From contig NZ_JACHLK010000002.1 of NCBI RefSeq assembly GCF_014207955.1, positions 620,001 to 684,000 on the forward strand: a stretch of DNA of 64,000 bases. The letters run 5' to 3'. Positions 38,221 to 48,057 of the stretch are shown here, piece after piece. The notes under the pieces are model-generated. The model saw only the letters and a list, made by a program, of their open reading frames with translations, ran no database searches and was not told the DNA's origin. The DNA is from Acidovorax soli. GTDB lineage: Bacteria; Pseudomonadota; Gammaproteobacteria; Burkholderiales; Burkholderiaceae_C. The translations under genes and the position numbers were made by a program. The stretch's first letter is position 1, and every line of letters starts with the position of its first letter.

Positions 38221-38503
38221 AAAACACGCCTCAGTGAACCTGACAGCTACTTGTACAAGTACCAGCAGGTTGCCACCCGCCTGGCAGCCTGTTGCCGTCG
38301 GAAACGAAAAATATGCCTGCGCTAGCTGTGTGCACGTTTGTGCATTCTCGATGAACAACGTCACGGTGCACCCCCCTCAAATCTGAGCGCAGGCAGTATC
38401 GCTACCAAAGCTCCAATGATGGCGAGGTCGGGTTACTTCTGAGGAAGCCGTCAATCAACCACGCCCTTGCGAGCGGCGCCGGAGCCCATCCGCGAGTCGC
38501 GGT

Positions 38504-39063
38504 CTACGCCTCGCCCAGTGCGATGTTCCAGGGCAGCAGAGCTTCGTAGTCATCCACTGTCTGGGCCAGCGGCAACTTCTTGAAGAGCGCAACGAGATAG
38601 CGGTAGGGCTCGATGTCGTTGGCTTTGGCGGTTTCAATCAACGAGTACAGGTTGGCGCTGGCGTTTGCGCCACCCACGGTGTCGGCAAACAGCCAACTGC
38701 GTCTTCCAACGACGAACGGGCGGATGGCGTTCTCCACCGGGTTGGAGTCCAGCGGCCAGGTGCCGCTGTCAAGGAACCGCACGAGTTTGGGCCACTGCCC
38801 GTGCAGGTAGTGCATGGCCTCCCCCAGCAGGCTGGACGGTGCAACGCGATGCAGATGCGTGAGCAGCAGCCCCTCGGTCTCGCGCACGACCTCGCGGCTG
38901 TAGCGCGAGCGCAACCGCAGCCGGCGTTGTGGGGCCCAGTCCTTGGCTAGCGCTTCGGCGCGGTACATCTTGCCGATGAGCCGCACGAACCGGCTGGCGA
39001 GCTGGTCCTGGGAACGCGCAGCCTTTGGGATGGCGTCCTCGGCCTTGATGAACGGCCTGCGCG
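38504..39063 (-). pseudogene. IS66-family transposase (TnpC) C-terminal fragment
   Basis: About 185 residues of the IS66 DDE transposase end: KAEDAIPKAARSQDQLASRF, WPLDSNPVENAIRPFVVGRR, then SWLFADTVGGANASANLYSL and the IS66 C-terminal tail IEPYRYLVALFKKLP. The N-terminal two-thirds, TnpA and TnpB are missing. It abuts a second IS66 fragment on the opposite strand at about 39063. Confidence 0.88.
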
Positions 39064-39342
39064 CGTGGACTCACGCATCACGTCGAAGACGGCGCGGTAC
39101 CCATCGATAACAACCACCTGGAGCGCCAGATCAAGCCATGGGCGATGGGGCGCAAGGCTTGGATGTTCGTGGGCAGTGAACTTGCCGGGCAACGCGCGGC
39201 CGTGGTGATGAGCTTGGTGCAATCGGCCCGCATGTGTGGCCACGAGCCCTGGGCCTACCTGCGCGATGTTCTGCAGCGGCTGCCGACGCAGCTCAACAGC
39301 CGCATCGAGGACCTACTGCCGCATCGTTGGCAGCCCGCCTAG
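39064..39342 (+). pseudogene. Second IS66-type transposase C-terminal fragment
   Basis: About 92 residues in the plus-strand frame ending at TAG 39342: VPIDNNHLERQIKPWAMGRK, WMFVGSELAGQRAAVVMSLV, GHEPWAYLRDVLQRLPT. Same IS66 region as the minus-strand fragment but a clearly different sequence, so from another IS66 element. No start codon; relic. Confidence 0.85.
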
Positions 39343-39490
39343 CTTTGCAGCGCGCCTATCGCAAGGTGGGCTAACTTGACGCTCGCCCTTAGGCGCCTGT
39401 CCATCGACGTCGACAGAGTTACGAACCTGAGATCCTGATCGAGCTGCAGTTTGACGGATACCACACTGCCGGAGCGAGACTTGGCCGGGT

Positions 39491-41188
39491 TTACCGATTC
39501 GGCCCACTGAGAGCTGGGGTGCCAGAGGTCCCCTGCTCCGTAGTCGCAGCCCAAATGTGCATTGCAGCGATGACCGCCGCATCGATCGGGTCAGGCGCCT
39601 TGGCCTGCCGCTCCTGCAGGTAGGCCAGCACGGATGCCCCCTCCGGCCAGGGGTTGTGCAGTTCCGGCCAGTTGCCCCCCCCCCAGATCCGTCTGCGGTC
39701 CGACAGGTGGATGTTACGTGTGCAGGGCCCATGGGGGTCGGCACCGTTCTCCAGCAGTAGCGTTACCAGCGGCAGGCACAACGGCCGCAGGATGCTGCCG
39801 CGCACGCACAGCAGGCCTGCCACTGCCCCGAGCAGGCTTCCCGCGTAGCAGGCCGAGGGCGGTGATTCTCCCTCGTGCCGGGTCTCCAGGTCGTCCACCT
39901 GCAGCGACACCTCCATAGCCGCACTCACCCCACGCTCCAGCACACGGCGCATCGTGCCGATGACGATTTGGCAGGCATCCGCATCCAGGCGCGAGACGAG
40001 CTTGCCACTGGCATTGCTGGGCTCATTCCAGTACACGGTCAGCAGCGGCTCCACTACTTCCTCCTGGAAGGCTTCGGGATCTTTCCAGTAGTCCACCCCA
40101 GCGCCAGCATCAAGCAGGTCCTGCGCCAGGCGCAAATCCCCCAGCGCTCCCATGTAGTTGCGCATAACCATGCGCAGCGCAGGATATTCCCGCCAGAGCG
40201 GCGTTTCCAGATCCACCCCGGACGCAGCCAATTGCGCCGGGGTCTGCGCATCCCGGTATCCCCTGCACATGCAGGTGAGCCGCTCCACGTTGCTCATCTG
40301 AGCGGGTGGCACCGAGCGCGCGCCACAAGCGGTCAGCACCTTGAGAACGTCGGCCCGGTCCTGGAAGAACTCCACGCTGTGGAACAGCAGGCTGCCGGTT
40401 TCCTGCCCGGAGTGGTCGTCGACAAGCAGGGCATTCACGTCAACACCGGGTTGCGCCAGTAGCCATTGGAGCAACTTGGGATGCACGCTCACCGACCGCG
40501 CCACGCGCTCCAGGCGCGACAGCGCGGGCAGATCAACGCCAGGCGCATGCAGCAGGCCCGAGAGCATCGCTTCGCGCTGGTTGCCGCCGCAGGCACCGAT
40601 CAGGTCGGCCACCTCGGCCGCCCAGGGCAGACAGGCGGTCCAGTCCACCCCGGCATCGTGCAGGGCGCGCACCGACTTCACCAGGCCCGCGCGAAGGGCG
40701 AGCACCATGATGGGCACGCCATCGGCCGTGGCATTGGACGAAGCTCCGGCTTTGACCTCCTTGGCGAGCGCGCCGTCTTTGGCCTCCAGCACCAGCTCGT
40801 ACAGGCGCTCGCCTTCGGACAGCACTGGCTTAGGAAAGGCCTTGGCCGTGATGCGCTTGCCGGAATGGTAGTACGTCGTGACCGATTCGCCGACCTGGCT
40901 GTTGAACACATGCACCCGCAGATACTCGGCGCCCGAGGCGTGCCAGGCCAGGATCTGAGGCTTCTCCAGTAGGTCGTGCGCCGACGTGTCGACCGTGCAG
41001 CGCAGCGTGGTGCCCAGCAAGGACGCGCTCGTAACACATGGCTCGTCCCAGTATTCGAAGAAACGGTTCAGCGGCTCGGGCAAGGCAGCGTCGGGCGCTT
41101 GCATGGCGACCTGCAGCAGGGCAAGCAGCCGGGCCAGCGCAGCGGCGTCGGAACCGATACAGGTGAAGGTGTAGGTGTTGGCGGACAT
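39491..41188 (-). CDS. Ankyrin-repeat-like protein
   Basis: 565 residues, no signal peptide. Degenerate ankyrin-type units (ALRAGLVKSVRALHDAGVDW; LAQDLLDAGAGVDYW; LVTLLLENGADPHGPC) spread through ~150-510. The N-terminal ~140 residues form a separate domain beginning MSANTYTFTCIGSDAAALAR. Likely a cytoplasmic protein-binding scaffold; bacterial ankyrin proteins of this size are often effectors or immunity partners, which cannot be shown here. No clear ribosome site. Confidence 0.7.
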   Translation of the reverse strand: MSANTYTFTCIGSDAAALARLLALLQVAMQAPDAALPEPLNRFFEYWDEPCVTSASLLGTTLRCTVDTSAHDLLEKPQILAWHASGAEYLRVHVFNSQVGESVTTYYHSGKRITAKAFPKPVLSEGERLYELVLEAKDGALAKEVKAGASSNATADGVPIMVLALRAGLVKSVRALHDAGVDWTACLPWAAEVADLIGACGGNQREAMLSGLLHAPGVDLPALSRLERVARSVSVHPKLLQWLLAQPGVDVNALLVDDHSGQETGSLLFHSVEFFQDRADVLKVLTACGARSVPPAQMSNVERLTCMCRGYRDAQTPAQLAASGVDLETPLWREYPALRMVMRNYMGALGDLRLAQDLLDAGAGVDYWKDPEAFQEEVVEPLLTVYWNEPSNASGKLVSRLDADACQIVIGTMRRVLERGVSAAMEVSLQVDDLETRHEGESPPSACYAGSLLGAVAGLLCVRGSILRPLCLPLVTLLLENGADPHGPCTRNIHLSDRRRIWGGGNWPELHNPWPEGASVLAYLQERQAKAPDPIDAAVIAAMHIWAATTEQGTSGTPALSGPNR

Positions 41189-41597
41189 GAAGTGGCGGGC
41201 CAGCAGAAAAGCCAGACAGGCGATGCGCCAAGGCTATCAGCCTCCATGCCCGCACGGAGGTCTACGGGCCCGACTGGACAAATTGGCAAGTGCAATGACT
41301 GCTGACAGCATTCCTGGCGTCGTCAAGATGGCATGGCTGGCCGCTTACGCGCCTGCTTCTGTTCGGACGGGTGCTTTGCAACGATGCACCTGAGCACTTT
41401 TCGCAACAGCGGTGTTTTGGTCGAGTCTGCCAAACCCTGTTCGGCATATCAGCGCGCCAATGCCGCGAGCCGTTGCTCTTCGAATGCTGGAGAAGTGGTC
41501 AGGCTGAAGGAACAAGGTGTCCAGAAATAGGGGGCTGGACATTCGCTTTAACCTCAGCCAAAGTAATCTGAGGCAGGGAAAATCCGACGGAGGAGCA
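41189..41597. other. Intergenic region upstream of the chemoreceptor
   Basis: 409 bp between divergent genes. No convincing gene or repeat; presumably holds both promoters. A good Shine-Dalgarno (GGAGGAG) precedes the chemoreceptor start. Confidence 0.5.
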
Positions 41598-43352
41598 ATG
41601 ACGAGGTTAACAATTTCTACGCGTCTGACATTGGCATTTGCCGCGATGGTGCTGCTGCTCATTGCATTGGGTGCCACAAGCCTCGTTCGATCGGCGAGTC
41701 AGCGCTCTGAGCTCAACGATGTGATCGACACCCGTGTGCCAATCACCAAAGCCCTGGGCGTGCTGGCCAATAGCGTGAACACCCAGGCCATACAGTTCCG
41801 CAACTTGGTGTTGTTCAACTCGGAGAGTATCTCGCGTCTCGCCCACGAGCAGATCGCCTCGGCACGAACCTCCACGGCCGATCAATACAGATTGCTGGAC
41901 ACGCTGATCTCCTCACCCAAAGGCAAGGAACTGCTTAACAGCATGCTAAAGGCGCGTACAGAATTCCTGGCGCGCGGCGACGAATTCCTGGCCCTGGTGC
42001 AAAAGGGCCAGAAAGAGGAGGCAACCAAGCTGCTTGAAGAAAGGCTACGCCCAATCCAGCTTGAGTACCAGAAGACGCTGCGCGACCAGGTAGAGTTTCA
42101 GGCGCAACTCACTGACGAGGCAGGCAAAGAGGCCGAAGAAGCCGCCGCAGCCCTACAGCGCGACGTGCTGATCGCCGGGGCCCTGGCCATCGCACTGGCC
42201 ATCTTCCTGGCCATCACCATCATCCGCTCCATCACGCGCCCCCTGGCCCAGGCCGTGGAGGCGGCCGACCGCGTGGCCAGTGGCGACCTGAGCGGGCAGA
42301 TCAACGTGCAATCGCGCGACGAAACCGGGAAGCTGCTCTCGGCGCTTGAGGACATGCGCCAGAACCTGGCCCGCGTGGTCACCGGCGTGCGCGGCAACGC
42401 CGAAAGCGTGGCCTCGGCCAGCGCGCAGATTGCCTCGGGCAACAACGACCTGAGCGCCCGCACCGAACAGCAGGCCTCGGCCCTGGAAGAGACGGCCGCC
42501 TCCATGGAAGAGCTCGGTTCCACCGTGCGCCAGAACGCCGACAACGCGCGCCAGGCCAACCAGCTGGCCCTGAGCGCCTCCACCGTGGCCGTGCAGGGCG
42601 GCGACGTCGTGGCCGAAGTGGTGGAGACCATGAAAGGCATCAACGCCAGCAGCAGCAAGATCGCCGACATCATCTCGGTCATCGACGGCATCGCCTTCCA
42701 GACCAACATCCTGGCCTTGAACGCAGCAGTGGAAGCCGCGCGCGCGGGCGAGCAAGGCCGCGGCTTTGCCGTGGTGGCCGGCGAAGTGCGCAGCCTGGCC
42801 GGGCGCAGCGCCGAAGCGGCCAAGGAAATCAAGAGCCTGATCACCGCCAGCGTGGAGCGCGTGGAACAAGGCACCCTGCTGGTGGACAAGGCCGGGGCCA
42901 CCATGACCGAAGTGGTGGCCTCCATCCGGCGCGTGACCGACATCATGGGCGAGATCAGCGCGGCCAGCAGCGAGCAAAGCGCAGGCGTGGGCCAGGTGGG
43001 AGAAGCGGTCACGCAGATGGACCAGGCCACCCAGCAGAACGCGGCGCTGGTGGAAGAAATGGCGGCAGCGGCGAGCAGCCTGAACAGCCAGGCGGGCGAG
43101 CTGGTGAACGCGGTGGCGGTATTCCGGCTGGAAGGCGATCGCAGCGGTCCTTCTGGCGGCTATCAGAGACCCGCAGCGCATAAGCCGGCGCCGAAGGCGG
43201 CACCGCTTTCGCGCACTCCGGTGCGAACTTTCTCGCGCCCAAAAGAAGACCCGGCTGCAACCAGGGCACTCACCGGGAAGCCAATGCCAGCGCCTGCCAT
43301 GGGGGAACGCGGGAACTCCAGGAGCGAGAAAGATGAGTGGGAGAGCTTTTAA
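41598..43352 (+). CDS. Methyl-accepting chemotaxis protein
   Basis: 584 residues from the ATG at 41598. TM1 ~10-30, four-helix-bundle periplasmic sensor domain ~31-185, TM2 ~188-212, HAMP ~213-268, then the signalling coiled coil with the conserved hairpin tip [20 protein letters not shown]. The C-terminus ends DEWESF after a long Pro/Ala-rich linker, close to the NWETF-type pentapeptide that tethers CheR/CheB, so adaptation enzymes probably dock here. Stand-alone receptor; ligand unknown. Confidence 0.95.
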   Translation: MTRLTISTRLTLAFAAMVLLLIALGATSLVRSASQRSELNDVIDTRVPITKALGVLANSVNTQAIQFRNLVLFNSESISRLAHEQIASARTSTADQYRLLDTLISSPKGKELLNSMLKARTEFLARGDEFLALVQKGQKEEATKLLEERLRPIQLEYQKTLRDQVEFQAQLTDEAGKEAEEAAAALQRDVLIAGALAIALAIFLAITIIRSITRPLAQAVEAADRVASGDLSGQINVQSRDETGKLLSALEDMRQNLARVVTGVRGNAESVASASAQIASGNNDLSARTEQQASALEETAASMEELGSTVRQNADNARQANQLALSASTVAVQGGDVVAEVVETMKGINASSSKIADIISVIDGIAFQTNILALNAAVEAARAGEQGRGFAVVAGEVRSLAGRSAEAAKEIKSLITASVERVEQGTLLVDKAGATMTEVVASIRRVTDIMGEISAASSEQSAGVGQVGEAVTQMDQATQQNAALVEEMAAAASSLNSQAGELVNAVAVFRLEGDRSGPSGGYQRPAAHKPAPKAAPLSRTPVRTFSRPKEDPAATRALTGKPMPAPAMGERGNSRSEKDEWESF

Positions 43353-43432
43353 CGCGGGTTACCCGGCGCTGTCTTCGCACCGCTGCCAACGTGCGAAAGT
43401 CTATCAATGCTGCTCAATTGCAATAGACGCCG

Positions 43433-45130
43433 CTACTCAACGGCCTCTACGCACACCTGATTGCGGCCTTGGGCCTTGGCATCGTAAAGCGCGGCGTCGC
43501 TCCTACACAGAAGCGTTCTGGAGGTTTCTTGCTTGCCGCGAAAGCTCGCCACTCCCGCACTTACTGTTATTCGCCCAACCAGTGGCATCTCTTGAGAGGC
43601 GACGCTGTCAACGATTGCCTGGGCGAGCGTCCGCGCGCCATCGCAATCCGTATCAGGCAAGATCACGGCGAACTCCTCGCCGCCGAGGCGGCCGATGATG
43701 TCGCAGGCCCGTACGCGTTGTTCGAGTATTTGAGCCAGTCGCCTTAGAACTTCATCGCCGGCATCGTGGCCAAAGGTGTCGTTCACTCGCTTGAAGTAGT
43801 CCACATCTACCGATACGAGACTCAACGGCCGTCCACTGCGGGTCGCCAGTGCCACGGCAAACTCAATCTGTGTAGTAAACCCGCGCCTGTTCAGCAATCC
43901 AGTCAACGCATCAGTGCGCGCCTGAAGATCTAACGCTCGGTTTGCCGCCTCTAACTCTGCAGTACGAACATGGACCTGCTTTTCCATTTCTAGGTTGGCA
44001 GTCTGTAGCCGATCAGTCATGCCACGCAACGCGAAAGACAGTTGCTTGACATCCCGATTCCGATCTACAAGCGGAATCATTGCGCCATATTTTCCCGCCT
44101 CCACCTCGCTCGCCGCTTCGCAAAGAGTGTTGATGTCTTCACTGAGACGCCTGGCCGCAAACCATGCCAGCACAACCGCCGCCAGTGCTGCGAACCCGCC
44201 AAAGACAAGCGTGGCGTTGACGGCTCGATTGGCATATGCGAAGGCAACGTCTAACGGTTGCCTGGCAACGACAACCCAACCGAGATCGCTCGCCTTGTTT
44301 CGCGGTTGCAAACGTACCGCCGAAGTCAGGTAGCTTTTCCCATCCACCCACGACGCCACCTCAGCAGGCCTTTTCGACCTATCTGTGAAGGACGGAGGCA
44401 CAGGCAGCCTCTGCTTTCCACGCTCCAGCTCGCTACGGTAGGCCGCAGGTGAATAGATCAGCGTGCCTTCGCGATCAAACACGAACAGTTCGATCCACGA
44501 ATCCTGAGTGGCAGTGGGGGCAAGACTCTCTAGTTCGTCCCTTGTCCATTCCCAACTGCCGTGCATCCCCAACACTCCCACGGTCGTCTCACCCAATTTG
44601 ATCGGTGCAGCAAAATCGACGAAGCGATGTGGCTCTCCTGAAACGTTGGGGGGCAACAGTTTTTCCAGCAGTTTTGCGGGGTGTACGTCGCCAACATGCA
44701 GGTCAACGAGACCAGCGGTGAACCATGGACGCTCGCGAACGCTATTGCCTTCGAGCAAACCTTGAGTCGCGGACTTCACATTCCCTTCCGAATCAGCGAC
44801 CCCGATCCATAAGCTGTAAGGGTCAATCGCTTGGTTACGGGCAAGAAGTTCACGCACCTCCTGCGAGCCGAGGCCCTTCTCCCAAATGCCTCGCGCTTTT
44901 GAAAGCACCTGTACGACGCGGCTTCGCTCAAAGAGACCTTGGGAGAGCTGGCGACTCGCGTTGTCAGCGACTGTAAACAGTACCTGACTCGCATCTCTTT
45001 GCGCGCTGGACCGAAGCATTCCCCCCAGCCCTGCAGAAAGCACCAGGGTCAGAACAACAACGAGCGCAGCGAACACAACAGAGAGTTGGGTGCGCAGGCC
45101 GAGTCGGCGGAATAGCGAAAGCATTCTCAT
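43433..45130 (-). CDS. Membrane-bound diguanylate cyclase (Cache + GGDEF)
   Basis: 565 residues. TM1 ~13-36; periplasmic Cache sensor ~37-295 (DPYSLWIGVADSEGNVKSAT; DSWIELFVFDREGTLIYSP); TM2 ~300-320; HAMP-like and coiled coil ~320-400; GGDEF domain ~400-565 with an intact GGEEF active site and an RxxD inhibitory site (RACD) five residues before it. Makes cyclic di-GMP with product inhibition. Convergent with the chemoreceptor gene (80-bp gap). Confidence 0.95.
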   Translation of the reverse strand: MRMLSLFRRLGLRTQLSVVFAALVVVLTLVLSAGLGGMLRSSAQRDASQVLFTVADNASRQLSQGLFERSRVVQVLSKARGIWEKGLGSQEVRELLARNQAIDPYSLWIGVADSEGNVKSATQGLLEGNSVRERPWFTAGLVDLHVGDVHPAKLLEKLLPPNVSGEPHRFVDFAAPIKLGETTVGVLGMHGSWEWTRDELESLAPTATQDSWIELFVFDREGTLIYSPAAYRSELERGKQRLPVPPSFTDRSKRPAEVASWVDGKSYLTSAVRLQPRNKASDLGWVVVARQPLDVAFAYANRAVNATLVFGGFAALAAVVLAWFAARRLSEDINTLCEAASEVEAGKYGAMIPLVDRNRDVKQLSFALRGMTDRLQTANLEMEKQVHVRTAELEAANRALDLQARTDALTGLLNRRGFTTQIEFAVALATRSGRPLSLVSVDVDYFKRVNDTFGHDAGDEVLRRLAQILEQRVRACDIIGRLGGEEFAVILPDTDCDGARTLAQAIVDSVASQEMPLVGRITVSAGVASFRGKQETSRTLLCRSDAALYDAKAQGRNQVCVEAVE

Positions 45131-45339
45131 GCTTACCTCACTGAAGCGGTCAAAACGCCTTCCGGCGCATAGTCCGTCCGAGGCTGTTCTCTCAAAGGCT
45201 ATCGAGGGTCAGCGGAGAAATCGTAGCACCATGCTTCGACTAATTCCAGGAATTTTGTCAAGAAAAAAATGACAATGAAAATGATGTCGATTTGGTTTGA
45301 TCGATGACGTGCAAGAGTGCTTTCTGCTACTTTCGGTGC

Positions 45340-45558
45340 ATGAGAGTCATCACTACAGAGCACCGGCTTCAATGCGATGCGCTCACCAGTTGTTGGGTTC
45401 GTCTCTTGCGCAAAAGGGCGTGGAGCGTTGCCTCGATAGAGTTCCCAGATGGCAAAACAGAGTTTGTATCAACGGCCTTATCGTTCGACACGGAAGAGGA
45501 GGCGTTGAATCACGCCAGAACGTGGGTCTGCGCATTCAGTGAAAGACAGTTCCAATAG
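45340..45558 (+). CDS. Small orphan protein, family B copy 1
   Basis: 72 residues starting MRVITTEHRLQCDALTSCWV. Clearly homologous to the protein at 53690-53908: shared MRVIT/MSMIT-EHQLRC, CWV, VASIE, FDTE-EALN-AR--VC. The shared pattern resembles a small beta-sheet protein ending with one helix. No known domain. No good ribosome site here, unlike its paralogue. Confidence 0.6.
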   Translation: MRVITTEHRLQCDALTSCWVRLLRKRAWSVASIEFPDGKTEFVSTALSFDTEEEALNHARTWVCAFSERQFQ

Positions 45559-45975
45559 CGAGCTGGAACTACACCCCTGCACCGCATTGACGAGGATCTT
45601 TGAATACCGTCGCACGTTGGTATAGCACGGCCTGAATGAGCGGCCAAGAAGCTCCACTCCGTGGAGCGACTGCTTCAGGGAAGCCTGGGTGCCGCATGAA
45701 ATCGCTAAGCGGTCATTCAGAAGAAGCCGCTGGTGACATTTCATTCGATGGGACGATGATCCGAGTAGATTTGTGAAGCCCTTCGGGAGGCCCGAAAGTC
45801 GGCGTCGGGAGTGCGAGCCATCGAAGGAAGCCGGCACTCTTGAGTCCATGGCTTCCGCAGGCGTTCAACTGAAGCATCTAAGGGCCCACCTCTGTGTTGG
45901 CCTCCCTTCCTCCTCTGCCTCGCTCGCATCAATCACGAACCTGCGGTCGCTGGCGCAAGAGAGTGCTTGAGGCTC
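45559..45975. other. Gene-free intergenic segment
   Basis: 417 bp with only short frames. No repeat, RNA or IS end recognised. AT-richer than its right neighbour. Confidence 0.4.
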
Positions 45976-48057
45976 TCAATCTGCGATGCGCATACCCTGC
46001 ACCTGCGTTCCCAGCTTCAGGTACAGCATTCCGTCGGCACCCATGCGCCAGGGCTCCGTCTGGCCCGCCGCACCAGCGGGCAGTGCCCACTGCGGCAGCA
46101 GGCGCCAGGTCTGCCCGCCCAGGGTGAGGGTGAGCGCGCCTTCGCCGCTGCCCGGTTGCACGGCCAGCGTGGCGCCTGGAATGGCCGTGCCGAAAATGCC
46201 CTGCGCCTGCGTTGCGCTGAGCAGGGCGGGCAGCAGCAGTTGCCCGGGCCCATTGCCCGCCTGGAATACGATGCGGCCCTGTTCGTCCACGCCAACGCGA
46301 GGCGTGGCTGTGCTGACACCCGCGCCCGTCCAGTCCGGCTTGAGCACATAGGTGGTGCCGCCAAAGCCCAGTTGCAGCACACCTTCGGCGCCAAGCTGCA
46401 AGGTCGCACCCGGCAATGCCGTTGTCACGGCGCTGGCCAGACCCGCCAGGTCTGCCACCGCAGGCGCAAACTGCACTACCACGCCGCCGCGCACCCAACG
46501 CAGCAAGCCCAGGGGCGTGAAGGACAGGCCATCGGGCTGCTTTGCATCCACGGTGATGGGCTGCGTGGGGAGCAGCTGGAAGATCTGCCCGCCATCGCGC
46601 AGCATGAACACGCCCGAGGGCGCCACTTCAAGGCCCTGGGCCAGGTTGGCGCCCGCCAGGCGCGCTACCGCGCCGGCCAGCCGTGCGAAGGCCTTGCCGT
46701 CCACCGTGATCGCAGCAGGCAGGTTGGTGAAAGCCATGGTATCCCCCATCTGCTGCGCATCGCCCTTGATCGAGCCGAGGGTGACGGACACGAGCCTGCC
46801 CTGCGGATCGATCAGCAGGCGTTCACCCGCCAACAGGCCCCTGTTGCCCAGCTCAGGCAATGCCCCTGGCGGTGGCAGCAGCGCGCCAGTGACCACGGCC
46901 ACGGTGAGCGGCTGCGCGTCGATGCGCGTGCCCGCGGCGCCTGCACTCAGCAGCACCGTGCCCGCTAGCGCCATGGGTTGCCCGGCGGCGGTGCTGGCCA
47001 TGGACGCCTCGCCCTGCAGCACCACCAGCACCAGCACGTCCTGGCCATCCACCCGGGTCACCTTCAGTTGGGTGCCAGGCAAAGCCGTCACGGTCATCGG
47101 CTGGCCGTTGACGGTGATCTGAAGGCTCACCGGCGTGGTGCCGGTGCCGGGCAGCACGATGGTGGCGCCATCGCCCCCTGGGCCGACCACGACGGGGAGA
47201 GACGGATCGGTGACGTTCACCACGCCCGGGCCCTGGACCGGCGTCTCCGTTGGACCCGACGGTCCAGACGGTCCCGGGTCGTTGCGTGCGAAGCTCGCCG
47301 TCACCGAGCGTGCAGCCGTCACGTTGCTCAGGGTGCATGTGGCCGACGTGCCGCTGCAGTCCCCGCCCCACCCAGAAAAGACATAGCCCGCGGACGGTGT
47401 GGCCGTGCAGATGGCCGAAGCGCCCTGGACGACAGGGTTCGGGCTGCAGTTGACACTCCCTGCGGCTGCTGGATTGACCGATGACGTGATGGCATGCAGC
47501 GCGCCATGGAGCCTGTCGAACGCAGCGGCTGCGGAGCCGCCCCGCAGCAAGCGTACACGCAGAAGGGTCGTCTTTCCTTCGGCAGCCACGCTGCCGTTGG
47601 CAAAGCTCACACGCCACGCACCGGACGGTGCAGGGGTGTAAGTCGTGGACGACCAGAACTCTGCCCCTGGGTAAGGCCAGGGAAACACCGGATCGATCAC
47701 GGGGCTGGCACTCGCAGCGACATCCACCAGCGATTCGAGTTCGTTCTTGCTGGGCAGGCGCCAGTCGTTGTGGCCCAGGTGGTTGGCGGCGTTGGCAGCC
47801 GCTGCCGCCGACAGCGCGCCCGCCCAGGTAAAAGTGTCTGCCCCGGATGGCACGCAAGCACTCGTCGCTGCGCTCCAGACGCTACCCCACGCACAGCGGT
47901 CCCAGACGAGGCCAGTGCTACCGTCGATCGCAGTGCCGTCTGCACTGGCGGTAAATGCTGCGAACGCCGGGACCGTCGTTGAGGCGACAAGGGTGGCCCA
48001 CAGCAACGCTGCGCAACGGCTCTGCCCTGAGACCCGTTTAGTTTTCATAAATCTCAA
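45976..48057 (-). CDS. Secreted DUF1566 protein with long beta-rich tail
   Basis: 693 residues (start 48057, or 48048 at the second Met). Signal peptide ending VPAFA. Lcl_C/DUF1566 domain ~40-185 (TGLVWDRCAWGSVW; DWRLPSKNELESLV; EFWSSTTY). A bacterial repeat domain ~195-260 (GYVFSGWGGDCSG) and a Gly/Pro-rich linker (PGPSGPSGPTETP) follow. A long tail of beta repeats (~270-690) has recurring LPG-ATL/LRV patterns. Likely surface-exposed or secreted. Its start overlaps the end of the upstream DUF1566 gene by 20 bp, so the two form an operon. Confidence 0.82.
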   Translation of the reverse strand: MRFMKTKRVSGQSRCAALLWATLVASTTVPAFAAFTASADGTAIDGSTGLVWDRCAWGSVWSAATSACVPSGADTFTWAGALSAAAAANAANHLGHNDWRLPSKNELESLVDVAASASPVIDPVFPWPYPGAEFWSSTTYTPAPSGAWRVSFANGSVAAEGKTTLLRVRLLRGGSAAAAFDRLHGALHAITSSVNPAAAGSVNCSPNPVVQGASAICTATPSAGYVFSGWGGDCSGTSATCTLSNVTAARSVTASFARNDPGPSGPSGPTETPVQGPGVVNVTDPSLPVVVGPGGDGATIVLPGTGTTPVSLQITVNGQPMTVTALPGTQLKVTRVDGQDVLVLVVLQGEASMASTAAGQPMALAGTVLLSAGAAGTRIDAQPLTVAVVTGALLPPPGALPELGNRGLLAGERLLIDPQGRLVSVTLGSIKGDAQQMGDTMAFTNLPAAITVDGKAFARLAGAVARLAGANLAQGLEVAPSGVFMLRDGGQIFQLLPTQPITVDAKQPDGLSFTPLGLLRWVRGGVVVQFAPAVADLAGLASAVTTALPGATLQLGAEGVLQLGFGGTTYVLKPDWTGAGVSTATPRVGVDEQGRIVFQAGNGPGQLLLPALLSATQAQGIFGTAIPGATLAVQPGSGEGALTLTLGGQTWRLLPQWALPAGAAGQTEPWRMGADGMLYLKLGTQVQGMRIAD

